This document shows positions 1 through 12,232 of a stretch of 43,734 bases of DNA, in pieces. A model generated the notes under the pieces. That model ran no database searches and was not told the DNA's origin. It saw only the letters and a list, made by a program, of their open reading frames with translations. A program made the translations under genes and the position numbers. Origin of the DNA: Bifiguratus adelaidae (lineage: Eukaryota > Mucoromycota > Endogonomycetes > Endogonales); contig MVBO01000127.1 in assembly GCA_002261195.1 (NCBI GenBank), forward strand, positions 1 through 43,734. The letters are read 5' to 3'. The number at the start of each line of letters is the position of its first letter. Position 1 is the stretch's first letter.

Positions 1-1
1 G

Positions 2-910
2 GAGAAACAGAGTACGGCATCAGCCACTCTTGCAGCGCCGGTACAACCGCCGCAACGCCGTTCCTCCATCGCCAAAAAAGCAGAGCTTTTCGAGACTAAA
101 CAACAGACCTTTGCACCAGCGCCAATTAAGGTGCCAAAGCGGAGCTCAACCCTCGATGAACGAAGAAGCAAATTCCTCAACAAGGATGAATTACCCGTTG
201 AACCGCGCAGGCAGTTGTTACCGCCTTCGCCAGCACCCAGTCGAGACGGACGACTTTCACCTTTACCTAGTCCGACGCGTTCGACATCCAGTCAGTCTAA
301 TAATTCAGCTAAGGAGGAAGCAGCTGGTCCCAAGGAAGACCAGCTGCCGAGTGAGTCTTTCAAACCAACCGAACGCCATGAACACGAAGAGTATTGGCGA
401 GAGCAACTCGGTCTGCCACCCGGTACTGTATCTAATGATCAAATGCTCATCTCCGCGGCGGACATGCATCTATTACGACGAGAACTTTCTCATGCACGCA
501 CGGTCGAGGCCAGCGTACGCGTCTGGGACGACTTTTTGGCCAAGAACGGCGGCGCTGTACACAATCGACGATCCATGCCTGGGCGATCCCGAACCTTTGA
601 TACCCTTCCCACCGAGTCACGCGACAACGGAGAACGTGAACTCGAGGAATTGCGACAGCTCATCGGCAAGAAGCCACTCGACGTTCGTCTGGAAACGAAG
701 ACATCTGAGGTTGCTTTGCAGACCGATCCAGTTCATATCCTAGAGCCTGTTCAAGGTCCAACAACTCCTTTGAGTCCCACAAGCCCTACGGGTGTGATGG
801 ATGGTGATGAGGAATGGTTCCTGGATGATGAAGACTGGGCGCACATTGAAGAAGGAGAAGAAGCAGCAGTAGTTGAATGGCTACTAGGCGATGGCGTGGA
901 AATCATCTAA
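2..910 (+). CDS. Unrecognised disordered protein, 3' end only
   Basis: The frame is open from base 2, so the gene starts left of the window; 302 codons are visible and it stops with TAA at 908-910. The product is rich in Pro, Ser, Arg and Glu and looks largely disordered. One stretch, EYWREQLGLPPG followed by a Leu/Arg-rich segment around 430-540, could be a short helical or coiled-coil element. The tail is very acidic (DGDEEWFLDDEDWAHIEEG). I do not recognise a family. No intron is needed in the visible part. It could be a cytoskeletal or signalling scaffold, but nothing here proves that. Confidence 0.7.
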   Translation, partial: EKQSTASATLAAPVQPPQRRSSIAKKAELFETKQQTFAPAPIKVPKRSSTLDERRSKFLNKDELPVEPRRQLLPPSPAPSRDGRLSPLPSPTRSTSSQSNNSAKEEAAGPKEDQLPSESFKPTERHEHEEYWREQLGLPPGTVSNDQMLISAADMHLLRRELSHARTVEASVRVWDDFLAKNGGAVHNRRSMPGRSRTFDTLPTESRDNGERELEELRQLIGKKPLDVRLETKTSEVALQTDPVHILEPVQGPTTPLSPTSPTGVMDGDEEWFLDDEDWAHIEEGEEAAVVEWLLGDGVEII

Positions 911-1429
911 TCTAATTTACAAGGTATCCTAATGCTGTACATCTAATAGAAGTCGTTCTCATGAAGCCGTCACTACAAAAAGACGCGTCAATACTCGCTA
1001 CTTTAGACTTTGGCCACACCTACCCCAAGGTCGCCTATCCATCGGACATTGCTGTCGACTACTCTCCGTATTGAGCCATTTGAGTAAACAGTGCATGTGA
1101 AAGACATGACTACATTGCCCCCAGACTAGCATTGATCAGTCTTCTTGTTCAGTCTTCATGGCTATATAAGCCGGATACCTACTCAACGGACAATCGTCAC
1201 CGGGAACTTTGCAATCCGGACAGCAACCTTCATAAGCGACTCGACATATGCCACATACATCGTCTTCTTGCACATTCCACTTCCAAAGGGCCACTGTATT
1301 CCAACTAGGAAGTTAAAGCATCAACCATTGCTCGTTATGCGCCTCAACCACGTTACCTGTTGATGGTCACCTTCATGCCAAAAGCACGCGATCCTGTAGA
1401 ATTGTGACGTTTATTCGGTGAGCTTTGGG
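911..1429. other. Intergenic, no gene seen
   Basis: This 519 bp gap lies between the partial gene and the cystinosin homologue. It contains a TATATAAG box inside a palindromic context near 1162-1170, but that is about 260 bp before the next ATG, so its role is uncertain. No ORF with a protein-like composition is present on either strand. Confidence 0.5.
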
Positions 1430-2551
1430 ATGGACATATGGCAGCTGGTGTCTGCCATCATTGGCTGGGTAAGACTCACTGGCACGATGAACCACCCATA
1501 GTGATGCTCGTCTAGGTCTACTTTCTGGCCTGGTCTATATCATTCTATCCACAAGCTATTCTAAACTATCATAGAAGGAGGTATGAGCAAGCTTGACCTC
1601 TTGTACCATCACTCAGGTTGCGCAGTGTCCAAGGACTCTCGATAGACTTTCTAACCTATAACGTCTTCGGTTTTGCCTGCTATTCGGTAAGCTATGGCGT
1701 CGTTGCGTATCGGTGCTGACGGAAAGGCAGGCGTTCAATTTGTCCTTCTTCTCGGACGAAATTCAACGCGAGTATCGGGATCGTAACCATGGCAACAGTA
1801 ACCTCGTCCGAGTCAACGACGTCTTTTTCGCTTGTCATGCCTTTTTGATTTCCTCCTTTACCCTTCTCCAAAGCTTTGTGTACAAAGTAGGTAGCGCTCC
1901 ACATGGCTCAAGCTCACCAAACACTTAGCGCGATCCCGATCAACGTCTTTCCCATCCCGCCTGGCTTTTCTTTGCACTGGCTTCCATTACCATCTTGATT
2001 GATATCGCTCTCGCTCTGACCGCTCATGTCCAGTGGATCGACCTCCTCTATCACCTTTCTTATTTCAAACTGGCCATCAGTGTGCTCAAGTACGTTCCTC
2101 AAGCGTACAAGAATTATCAGCGCAAATCGACGGTCGGGTGGAGTATTCACAATATTTTGCTGGTAAGCTTCTCGTAGGTCCAAGATAGAGGCTAACGATC
2201 TGTAGGATTTCACGGGAGGTATCTTGTCGACCACTCAATTGTTTCTGGATTCGTCCATGACAGGCGATTGGTCAGGAGTCACGGGGGTAAGTCGAATGCT
2301 CATCTCAGCAACAGTCGTGCTCATCTTGCGTTTTAGAACCCCGTCAAATTGTAAGCGCGCTGGATCGACACTGGGCGGCAGGCTAATTTTTCGTTTACTT
2401 TTCTAGTGGACTTGGTCTATGCAGTATGACTTTTGATGTGTTATTCATCATTCAGCATTATATCCTCTATAGAGATCGTCACGATGAGGTGCTTGATGAG
2501 GAGCAAACCGAAGGCGAAGGCGAAAGACAACGTTTGCTATCCGATGCATAA
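1430..2551 (+). CDS. Cystinosin / ERS1 family lysosomal (vacuolar) cystine transporter
   Basis: Eight exons (1430-1468, 1516-1580, 1617-1686, 1731-1886, 1929-2162, 2206-2286, 2337-2350, 2407-2551) give 267 residues, close to yeast Ers1 (about 260). Two PQ-loop repeats are clear: SISFYPQAILNY near the start and LKYVPQAYKNYQRKSTVGW in the second half. DFTGG follows and contains the Asp equivalent to the proton-coupling Asp of human cystinosin. The motif NDVFF and the end FGLGLCSMTFDVLFIIQH also match the family. The family exports cystine from the lysosome or vacuole with protons. The human luminal N-terminal domain is absent, as in yeast. An in-frame TAG at 1397-1399 supports ATG 1430. Exon 7 is only 14 nt. 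It converges on the PH-domain gene 135 bp away. Confidence 0.93.
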
Positions 2552-2686
2552 GTCTCTTGCCCTCTATTTATGGATACAGGATTCCTCTTCATCGATCATT
2601 AGATGATGCTGTTTTCAAACGAATGAATAGACTTCTCTAGGTTACTTTTACAGATGTATATGTGGGTATATGCAAAATGGCCGTCC

Positions 2687-3764
2687 CTAGAACGCGCCAA
2701 ATGTGGGTGTCACAATGTTGTTTCGAAATACTTCCAGTCGTGGAGCCGAATTCGAGCGTCGGTTTCGGGCTCGAGTGGTCATATTGCTCGAGCAATCCTT
2801 GACTACCGGCGGCGGATATGCCACGGTAACGCTTGAGGCTGACGATACGGCGGAAGGGATCGTCGATAATGGCGTATCGAGAGAGCGAAGTGTTGGGCTA
2901 TCAGGGATGGCTGCCGGCATCGGGGTCGGCTTGGTGACCACAGGAGCAAGAGCCATGTTTCGGCGTGCCAGAAGAGGCAGTCGTTCCTTTTGTCGCGAGG
3001 CTACAAGCCCTGTTGTACCCATGCGTATCAATTGCGTCGGCGGTATAATGTGATTTAGCTGTGTAGAGGCATTTCCGGTGTTAGGAAGAGGAAGTGATGT
3101 GGTTCGAGTTGTTGGTACCGAAGATCGTTGTGTCGATCGGCTAGCAGGCAGGGGATCGGTGCGATTGGAAGATTGCGTTACAAATGAATCGGTTTCGCTC
3201 ACCAAAGATCCAACAGAAGGTGCGGTCTTGATTGCATTTGGTCCATTTGGAGCCATTGGAGCACCGGTGGCCCGGACCGTAAAGTAATTCGGCGACAACA
3301 AGGCAGATGCCATATTGAGCATCGTCTTGGATCCCCGCCGAAGCATGCCCGACTCTTGATCAGAAACATCCAAATCTAGCTTCTCCAGCCACTTATCCAA
3401 GACGCTTTGCTCATTATGCTGCCACACCGACTGTATAGCCGAAATCCAGCTGTCCATCTCCTCATAGGAGGCCACAGAGAACAAGAGTTGCTTGATATTT
3501 GCAGTAGCATATCGTGGCATGAGCACAAAGCAGAAAGGTCTATTCTTGAGTCCAGGCATGATATGCACAGAAGCATACCGCTCCAACACCACAACAGACT
3601 GCGGAAAAGCGTCGGACTAATACCGTCAGCCTTGTCCACTCGCCCAACCTACTCACCTCTGCATTGTATATCAGCAGTTCTCCACCCCTTAGTACCATAT
3701 ATCGCTTCCTCCATGACTTTCGTAGACCAGAGCTCTGCTTCTCCACCTCCCCTTGCTTCGCCAT
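2687..3764 (-). CDS. PH-domain protein with Ser/Thr/Pro-rich tail
   Basis: Two exons (3764-3657 and 3616-2687) are joined across a 40-nt intron. Residues about 1-110 form a pleckstrin homology domain. GEVEKQSSGLRKSWRKRYMVL is the typical first strands, GELLIY follows, and EEMDSWISAIQSVW is the conserved C-terminal helix with its Trp. PH domains usually bind phosphoinositides or proteins at membranes; which ligand cannot be told here. The remaining ~230 residues are disordered, rich in Ser, Thr, Pro and Arg, with no second domain. ATG 3764 was chosen because the domain starts right after it. An in-frame ATG at 3809 would add 15 residues but leaves only 55 bp to the UFD1 stop. No ortholog recognised. 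Confidence 0.82.
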
Positions 3765-3864
3765 GAGAACAAGAAACGCAAAATTTGCTTCGAATGAACG
3801 CGTGACCATTTATGGAAATTGGTAATTAAACGGAGGGTGACGTATCTATTTTTGGTGGTTACAC

Positions 3865-5335
3865 TCAGCGAATGGAATGACCTTTGGAATCTGGTGAAGC
3901 TGTTCCAGATGACGTAGCCGATCCTGGTTTGCGTCTCAGAGATTGACCGTGTCCGCTGAAGGCTCCTGTGGTCTGTTGAGCATCTTCGGTGGTATCGCAT
4001 TTGTGGGATTTATAGGGTTTGGTGGGGAAGCCAAAAAAGAGTTGGCCAAAGGGAAGATGGAGGGCAGGAGGGATCTGATGGGTGGTGGAAGGAGGTGCAG
4101 CATTTTCCTTGTTTTTGCCTTTCTGTGCTCTACGGGGATCGGTCAGCGTGACATAAATGGTAATTGTGTTACCTTTGAGGCTTGTTGGACAAGCGCTGTC
4201 CAGTCCCTTTGAAGAATTCATCCGTTTCAGGCGGCGGAGTGTCAATCACCATCTTATTGGCAGTCTAGCATCCCATGGTCAGACGACTTAAGTGTTTCGG
4301 ATGGTCGGCTATTTAAAAAACTTACGGAGGCTGAGGTCGGAGCTGGTCTTGGAGGTTCCACATAGCCAACGGGTGGAGCGAAATCGACCTAAGAGAAATC
4401 CGTGTGAGCATACGCAGACGCATGGAAGAGCTCGTTTACCTCCAAATCCGTCTCAACTATGGACACACCACCGCTTCGTCCACCGTCTGGCCGTACTTTT
4501 AAAACTTTGATCTCGAAAATCTTGCTGTTGTAGTTGATTTGGATTATGTCGTCTTTGGTCAATGTACTGAAATTACGTAACGCATTTTCTAGGCTAAAAG
4601 CGGATCAATGCTGTGAATCTAACGCCTCATTCGCGCCACTTACACAGCACGTGGATCACTGATATCCAAGAAATTGACGCTTTGCGGCTGGATCCGGACG
4701 TAACTTCCAAGCGGCAATGATGTGTTTTTGAGTTGTACATAATTCCCCGGTTCCAGCAACAAGGTTTGCATCATCTATGCGGCGTCAGTCTTGAATGGAG
4801 TCGGTAAATGCAACCTACCCATTGTGGCAAATAGATCCGACCTTCCTCGGCAATAAACTCGAGCACACCGGCATGAGAGTGTCTGTCGTTGTCTGTATTC
4901 GTAAGTTCAAAGAGCATTGGATATTGAATGTTGAGTTGCGCTGTATACAGCTCGGTTAGACAATGCCTGCAACCAACAAACCCTTGCTGCGAGAACTTAC
5001 CGAGCTTCGCCAAGGCCGAAGGCGGCATAATCACTGTATTCGCAGTGGTGAGCTACCGGTCAAAGACAAGGCGGCCAAAAACCTCACCTTTGCCACCGAA
5101 ATTCACATTTTCCCGCTCGTTCCCTTGCATCATGGCTACAGGATAAGCCTTGTACTCCTCTGTGAAGCCTCGATTGGGGTTGAGGAAGCTACCAAAGCCG
5201 CGACCGCCCATGCCATACCGCAGCTGGTCAAAGGCGTCCTCATCGTTGTCCATATATCCCGAAAACTATAAGAGCGTTCTCTTGTGAGTTAAGGACGTGG
5301 GAAGGAACTCATTGTTTGCCGTCGATGCTTACCAT
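3865..5335 (-). CDS. ufd1: UFD1, ubiquitin recognition factor of the Cdc48-Npl4-Ufd1 complex
   Basis: Nine exons (5335-5333, 5265-5088, 5033-5001, 4940-4819, 4774-4644, 4593-4440, 4388-4326, 4264-4173, 4129-3865) give 346 residues. The protein starts MFSGY like yeast Ufd1 (MFSGF). Conserved blocks follow in order: [87 protein letters not shown] and the C-terminal [12 protein letters not shown]. The N-terminal double-psi barrel and adjacent domain bind ubiquitin; the C-terminal part binds Npl4/Cdc48. The complex extracts ubiquitinated proteins for ERAD and other degradation. The first exon is the ATG codon alone. It is in tandem with the PH-domain gene downstream. Confidence 0.96.
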
Positions 5336-6131
5336 GGTCGTTGAGATCGTGCGAGTGTGAGCTTACGTTTGCACTTTGACGTTGAATTTACCAAAAAGGC
5401 ACGTCACAGGTTTAAGTAGTTGCTTGGAGAATTCGCCTCTTACCGGCTACAGGACCGCGCCACTCAGCTGGCTGAAATCAATGTTGCCCCGATCATTGTT
5501 ATTTTGAGAGGGCGTCAGCTACACTATGGAGAACTCATGGATGAGCAATATCAAATGTAGCGCGTACATTTCATATCATTGGCCGTCGCTCCAAGCTCCT
5601 GGGCATGATCAAACCCATACCTTTATTACTTATACCGGGTTTTAGACTTGTGTTTTAACCTTGTTGCAATCAATGCATTCCAACCGCGGGCTCTCGGAAG
5701 AAGACGTGTCGACCGACCTTACTTTCCAGGGGTTTGGTAGAAGGAAAATGACTCGCTCCGAGATTATACACATTGAAATGAGCTCGGTGGAACGGTCTTC
5801 TATATATCAGAACTTAAGATCGTGAAATGCGGGACGATAATTGATGTTGCAAAATACGATGATTGCAACTGCGACGACCAGACCTATCTCTTCAACCACT
5901 GCTAGACTTCCCTTGATGAGATGCCTCCGCCTTTCTCCTCGAATTGTGCAAACCTTCGTCGCACAAGGAATAAATATTATGGAACCGTCACGCCAATATC
6001 AAAAGGATCGACCGTGATTTTGATATACACCTTCATGCTACTGAACTACAAATGACGATACTCTAAGCTTCGATAAAATACTTTTTGTCTCCCCCCTTCC
6101 ATTCCTTTGAGCTTGTCTTTGTCGTTCCAAG
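5336..6131. other. Intergenic, divergent promoter region
   Basis: About 796 bp lie between the starts of ufd1 (-) and the secreted-protein gene (+). The region is relatively AT-rich toward 5800-6100 and pyrimidine-rich (ctccccccttccattcc) just before the plus-strand ATG, which fits a fungal core promoter. No gene, tRNA or repeat was seen. Confidence 0.5.
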
Positions 6132-7276
6132 ATGAAGACGCTGTCCATTGTGTTGTGCGCCTTAATGTACACTTCTCTGCAACGAGCTGAAGCTGTCCAC
6201 CCAGAAGTTTCAGGTACACCCAAGGTGCTTAGTATTGTACAAGATCCAAAAATACCATTATCAGCGCGACTCATGCGGCTCCGCAAGGTTCGGTAACCCA
6301 CATGCTGTGGACCTGTCGCGACACGATGCCTGTCAACGCACAAGAGTTTGCGGTTTTTCCTGTGTGGTCCAGCAATGCCGCCTGGACGCATTTCAACAAG
6401 GATGGGACGCCTCAACTTGCTCAATTCCGCACAAAGCGAGAGACATTCTATACTTTGAAGCAAAATGAATGCGGAAGCAATACGGCCGGTGGTTGTAGTG
6501 ATGCAACACGATATGTGATGTGGCCGGATTCGCCTTTCATGGTCACCCGCCATTCCGCGGAGAATGTGCTCGGATACACCTGGATCAAGGATGCGTGCAT
6601 CACTTACAGCATGAAGAGTTTTATCGCGAACCCTGATACTTCACTTTATCGAGTCACTTGGGAGAAGCGTCGTGATGGCAATTGTCTCCCTAGGGTAGAC
6701 ATAATTTCGGAAGCCTTCTGGAAAGAGAAGCAGATCCCACTTGGTGTTTATGGCACTGTTGTCAAGGATACGGTGGCTTGCCTATTTGGCCAATTCTCCA
6801 AGGGTATCCATCTGGCAAGAGTCGCTGCCAACCATGTTACCGATATCAAAGCCTACGAATGCTGGGTCAACCGGGTCTGGACGAAGAGAATGCCTTCCAG
6901 CAACACCAAGGGTGCTGTAATGACGATCAACATTGCAGGCGGTCAAGGTACCTTTTATTACTCGGACCATTGGAAATCGTACGTATGGATCGGTCAAGCG
7001 CACATCAGCGTATCCGCCGATTTTACATCTCTACGGCTCCCAAACCCGAAGGTCCATTGACGGTCTCCAGGCACTTCTACTCTGGTCAATGGTAATGCTT
7101 CGATCCCCGCTTATTCCTTGCAATCTCACCCAGGCATGAGCAAGAGCGGCAAAGACATTTACCTCTCCTATACCAGAAATGATGTCTTTGCAGGACATGG
7201 ATTCTATAGTACACCCATTGTGCACGTTGTCTGGGAAGTGACCTTGCCTAAACGTGATCCCGGATTTCCGACGTAG
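6132..7276 (+). CDS. Secreted protein of unknown function, reading frame disturbed near 7020-7090
   Basis: ATG 6132 opens a clear signal peptide (MKTLSIVLCALMYTSLQRAEA). I place one intron at 6214-6287, which joins it to a long frame reading VTHMLWTCRDTMPVN and continuing to about 7020. The mature protein is rich in Trp, Cys and aromatic residues, as in extracellular beta-rich proteins. Near the 3' end, protein-like sequence alternates between frames. FYISTAPKPEGP lies in one frame (about 7020-7080), while IPAYSLQSHPGMSKSGKDIY and the end at TAG 7274-7276 lie in the frame of the first part. The straight frame stops at 7058. The pattern resembles secreted fungal proteins of the DUF4185/beta-propeller type, a weak resemblance. 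Either an assembly error, a decaying gene, or splicing I could not resolve. It lies 84 bp before ACH1. Confidence 0.6.
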
Positions 7277-7360
7277 AAAAGAAGTCACGCGAACAATGAA
7301 TTCTTTCAACCCGAGATTTGGCCCTTGTTCTTTGTTTTGATCTTGTATTGAACGTGCATC

Positions 7361-9192
7361 ATGTCTGGCGTATCTGCTGCATTAGCTGCTAGGGTTAAGC
7401 GACCCTCCATGTTTAAGCACCTGATGAAAGCTGAGGACACCCTCAAATTCTTCAAGGACGGGCAATATCTCGGATGGTCTGGGTTTACGGGTGTGGGGTA
7501 TCCCAAGATGGTTCCGGCGGCGTTGGCTGATCATGTTGAACGGGAAGGATTGCAAGGCAAGATGAAGTTCAATTTGTGCGTATGTTCAAGGTAGATCCGC
7601 TGGTGCTGATGCTGTTTTCTTGCAGGTTCTGCGGTGCTTCGGTAGGCGCAGAGATTGAGGATAGGTAAGCAGACAGTCCGTTGGTCGTTGCATCGCTAAG
7701 ACAGCGGACGACGTACTGTAGATGGGCGAGGAATGATATGATCGATCGCCGATATCCGCATCAAGTGGGTAGAAATATCAAGCAAGGCATCAACACGGGA
7801 CGCATTCGGTTTGCCGACAAGCACTTGTCTCAGTTTCCCCAGGATTTGGTCTACGGTAAGCCTCAATGGCAGATATGGGAGCGGCTACTAATGCTCCGCA
7901 GGCTTTTATACCAAGGACAAGCCAGACAATAAGAAACTGGACATTGTCATCATTGAAGCGACTGCGATTACGGAAGAAGGAGCCATTGTACCTGGCGCTA
8001 GCGTCGGAGCCAGTCCGGAACTCATACAGATGGCGGACAAGGTTATTATTGAAGTCAACACTCGGATTCCTTCGTTTGAAGGTCTCCATGATATCAACTT
8101 TTGTTCACTGCCTCCCAACCGAAAACCCTATCTAGTCATGGCCGTTGAAGACCGTATTGGATCGGTAAGCCAACGATGAGATGGGCAACAGGATCTGACA
8201 TGGCGCATCCACTAGACCTCCATACCCGTCGATCCAGAGAAAATCATTGCGGTCGTGGAGTCAGATCGTCCTGACAACACTGGAAGCAATACGCCAGCAG
8301 ATGAAACGGCTGTGGCTATTGCTGGTCATCTTATCGAGTTTTTGGAGCATGAAGTGAAGATGGGACGCTTGCCCAAACAATTGCTGCCTTTGCAGAGTGG
8401 CATCGGCAACATTGCCAATGCCATTATTGGGGGATTGGCCAAGGGACCGTTTGAGCAAGTGACAGTGTAAGTTCAACGGCACAATAAGCGACTTCAAAAT
8501 AGCTCATCCACAATTTCAGGTGGACTGAGGTGCTTCAAGACACCTTTCTAGACTTTTTTGATTCTGGCAAGCTCAAATTTGCGTCTGCTACGTCTGTGCG
8601 CTTCTCCCCCAATGGGTTTGATCACTTTTACCAAAATTGGTCCAACTATTACGACAAGCTTCTGCTCCGATCGCAGCAAGTCTCCAACTCGCCCGAGATC
8701 ATTCGACGACTTGGCTGCATTGCTATGAACACACCCGTCGAGTTTGACATCTACGGACACGCCAATTCGACACTGGTCGCTGGGTCGGGCATGTTGAATG
8801 GCCTTGGTGGATCAGGCGACTTTTTGCGAAACGCTAAGCTATCCATCATGCACACGCCTTCAACTCGTCCCACAAAGAGCGACAAGACGGGCATTTCTTG
8901 TGTCGTACCCATGGCCACTCATGTCGATCAAACGGAGCACGATCTGGATGTCTACGTAACAGAGCAAGGTCTCGCAGATCTAAGAGGTCTTTGCCCTCGC
9001 GATCGTGCGCAAGTGATTATCGATAAATGCGCACATCCCGACTACAAGGATTTGTTGAAGGACTACCTGGATTCCGCCACGAAATTCTGTATGCGTGTCG
9101 GTATGGGCCACGAACCGCACATGCTGGACAAGGTCTTCAAGATGCACGTGAACTTGATGAATAACGGCACCATGAAGATTGATTCTTGGTAG
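7361..9192 (+). CDS. ach1: Acetyl-CoA hydrolase / succinyl-CoA:acetate CoA-transferase (Ach1)
   Basis: Six exons (7361-7575, 7626-7664, 7722-7855, 7902-8164, 8216-8466, 8520-9192) give 524 residues, against 526 in yeast Ach1. Colinear identity is obvious: [108 protein letters not shown] and [10 protein letters not shown]. The family moves CoA between acyl-CoA and acetate in mitochondria and helps detoxify acetate or use propionate. The N-terminus is basic and could be a weak mitochondrial presequence. The gene converges with PYM, with only 67 bp between stops. Confidence 0.97.
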
Positions 9193-9259
9193 TCGGTCGT
9201 CTATTGAAACCTAAACAGACAATTTGCATGTAGCAGAATGGCATGGCGTCGTATGTACA

Positions 9260-9757
9260 TTAAAGTGAGAGTGCTTCCAATTCCTTCATCAGCTCGTCCA
9301 GCTTGCTAATCTTTTCCGTCTGCTCTGGCAGCAGTGTTCCACCTTGTGCTTGCTTCTCCTTCAACTGCTCAATCTGCCGTATCTTCTTTTCCAACGCCCG
9401 TTTCCGCTTTGCGGGATCTGCCTCCATCTTGGGCTCCTCCTCGACCTGATCCTTGACGGGTGCAGTCGCCTTCTCCTCGACTCCCGATGTTTTGGCAGCC
9501 TTCTCCTTCTCGTTCCGCTTTTGATTCTTGCTCTTTTTCTCAGCTTGCACCTTAATGGGCGCGCCAGGCACAGCTCCAGGTACGGTCCTTGGTGACTTAG
9601 CTCCCTCTATCCGATCATTGGTATACTTTGCCACGTCTTCTTGTGGAATGTATCCTGGCCTAATGCGAATCTCCTTCCGAAGCGTCCCATCAGGGCGACG
9701 ACTAGCTGGTACAATACGCTCACCACCAGTAGCAACAATACCAGACGCTGTGGACAT
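9260..9757 (-). CDS. PYM (partner of Y14-Mago), exon-junction-complex disassembly factor
   Basis: A single exon of 165 residues. The N-terminal motif SGIVATGGERIVPASRRPDG, followed by TLRKEIRIRPGYIPQEDV, is the conserved Mago-Y14-binding segment of PYM/WIBG. The centre is Lys/Glu-rich (KKSKNQKRNEKEKAAK) and the C-terminus is a predicted coiled coil (RALEKKIRQIEQLKEKQAQG ... ISKLDELMKELEAL), as in the family. PYM sits on ribosomes and strips exon junction complexes from mRNA, which fits an intron-rich genome. ATG 9757 places the motif at the N-terminus, as in known PYMs. An in-frame ATG at 9826 would add 23 residues but leave only 32 bp to the neighbouring kinase ATG. Head to head with the CaMK-type gene. 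Confidence 0.88.
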   Translation of the reverse strand: MSTASGIVATGGERIVPASRRPDGTLRKEIRIRPGYIPQEDVAKYTNDRIEGAKSPRTVPGAVPGAPIKVQAEKKSKNQKRNEKEKAAKTSGVEEKATAPVKDQVEEEPKMEADPAKRKRALEKKIRQIEQLKEKQAQGGTLLPEQTEKISKLDELMKELEALSL

Positions 9758-9858
9758 TAAAGCAAAAGCTAGGACTTCGAATTTTGGGCTTTGGTTGGCT
9801 TGGCTTAGCTGAGGCGGTCCCTCCATCTCTTGTCTTTGAGTGCCCTAGTGTCCAGATC
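9758..9858. promoter_or_regulatory. Short shared promoter between PYM (-) and CaMK-type kinase (+)
   Basis: Only 101 bp separate the two start codons, so both transcripts must initiate within or across this stretch. No TATA box is evident. This is inferred from gene arrangement only. Confidence 0.5.
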
Positions 9859-11413
<1,555 letters not shown>

Positions 11414-11517
11414 TAGAATCTTATCCTATCGTGCCCCTAATAGCCCTAACCCATATCTCATTACACGTGGTTGAAAGCCTTAGTGGCATCTCTTTCCTTT
11501 TCTTGCCAGTCCTTATC

Positions 11518-12232
11518 ATGGCCGGTCCACCAGCAATCCTCTCGAACCCCATGTTCAACATGGTCCTCACCTTGGGCTGTGTACAACTGGCAAAACCTCT
11601 CGACATGAATGATCCAGACATCATCTTTTACCTCCGTGTGACCTATGTCGTGGCTCAATTGGCCATCGTCGCCTTCTACTACCTCATCATTGCCTTGGCA
11701 AAGAAGAAGAATGGTATGTCTTGTATCATTGACGCAGATCCGAAGCGCCGAGCTGGCTCTCGCGGCAGGTTCTATCCTTAATCTTGATCCACCTGGTCCA
11801 CAAATACTAAATAAGAACATTCTAGATACCACACCTCTTCGGTACGTGGAGCCGGCCAAGCCATCTCTTTCCAATCCTTCGCCCGACTCGAACGGTGAAT
11901 TGATCTCCACCACTCACCGCGACTATGACATTGCCGAAACCAAGAAATTGATCACCTCGTCATTGACCGGCATCGCCATGATTGGCTTCCTCCACTTGCA
12001 ATTCAAGTTTGTTCAGCCACTCTTGATCCAAAGCATCCTTCCCATCAAGAATGCCGTCCTCAGCAAGCCTGCGCGTATTTACCTTTGGGGTGAGAAAGCT
12101 GAAGGTGACCTCAAGCGACCCTTCAAGGTGGATAACCCTCTTGCAGCCTTTGGAGGAGGTGAGGGACCAAAGACTGATGCCGCTAGCATCAAAAAGGCGG
12201 AGAGAAGTGAGAAGAGTGTCAAGCAAGAGTAG
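11518..12232 (+). CDS. pho88: PHO88 / SND3 family ER membrane protein
   Basis: Two exons (11518-11713, 11826-12232) give 200 residues; yeast Pho88 has 188. Conserved blocks are LAKPLDMNDPDIIFYLRV, TTPLRYVEPAKP, HRDYDIAETKKLI, GIAMIGFLHLQFKFVQPLLI and GDLKRPFK ... GPKTDAASIKKAERS. Two hydrophobic segments (about residues 38-60 and 105-130) fit an ER membrane protein. The family was named for phosphate transport and is now known as the Snd3 subunit of an SRP-independent ER targeting route. The intron is 112 nt, longer than most here. AATAAA at 12254-12259, 22 nt after the stop, is a plausible poly(A) signal. Confidence 0.95.

Noticed and set aside
1162-1170. TATATAAG box as promoter of the cystinosin gene
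   Set aside because: It lies about 260 bp before the ATG with no evident leader intron; kept only as a note in the intergenic entry.
7058-7060. TGA as the true end of the secreted-protein gene
   Set aside because: Strongly protein-like sequence in the same frame continues to TAG 7274, and the intervening segment is protein-like in another frame, so the stop looks like the result of a local disturbance.
9758-9826. N-terminal extension of PYM to ATG 9826
   Set aside because: The added 23 residues are not PYM-like and the extension would leave only 32 bp to the divergent kinase start.
11714-11825. Extra exon inside the 112-nt pho88 intron
   Set aside because: The Pho88 family reads straight from KKKN to DTTPLRYVEP across this intron; the open frame inside adds nothing conserved.
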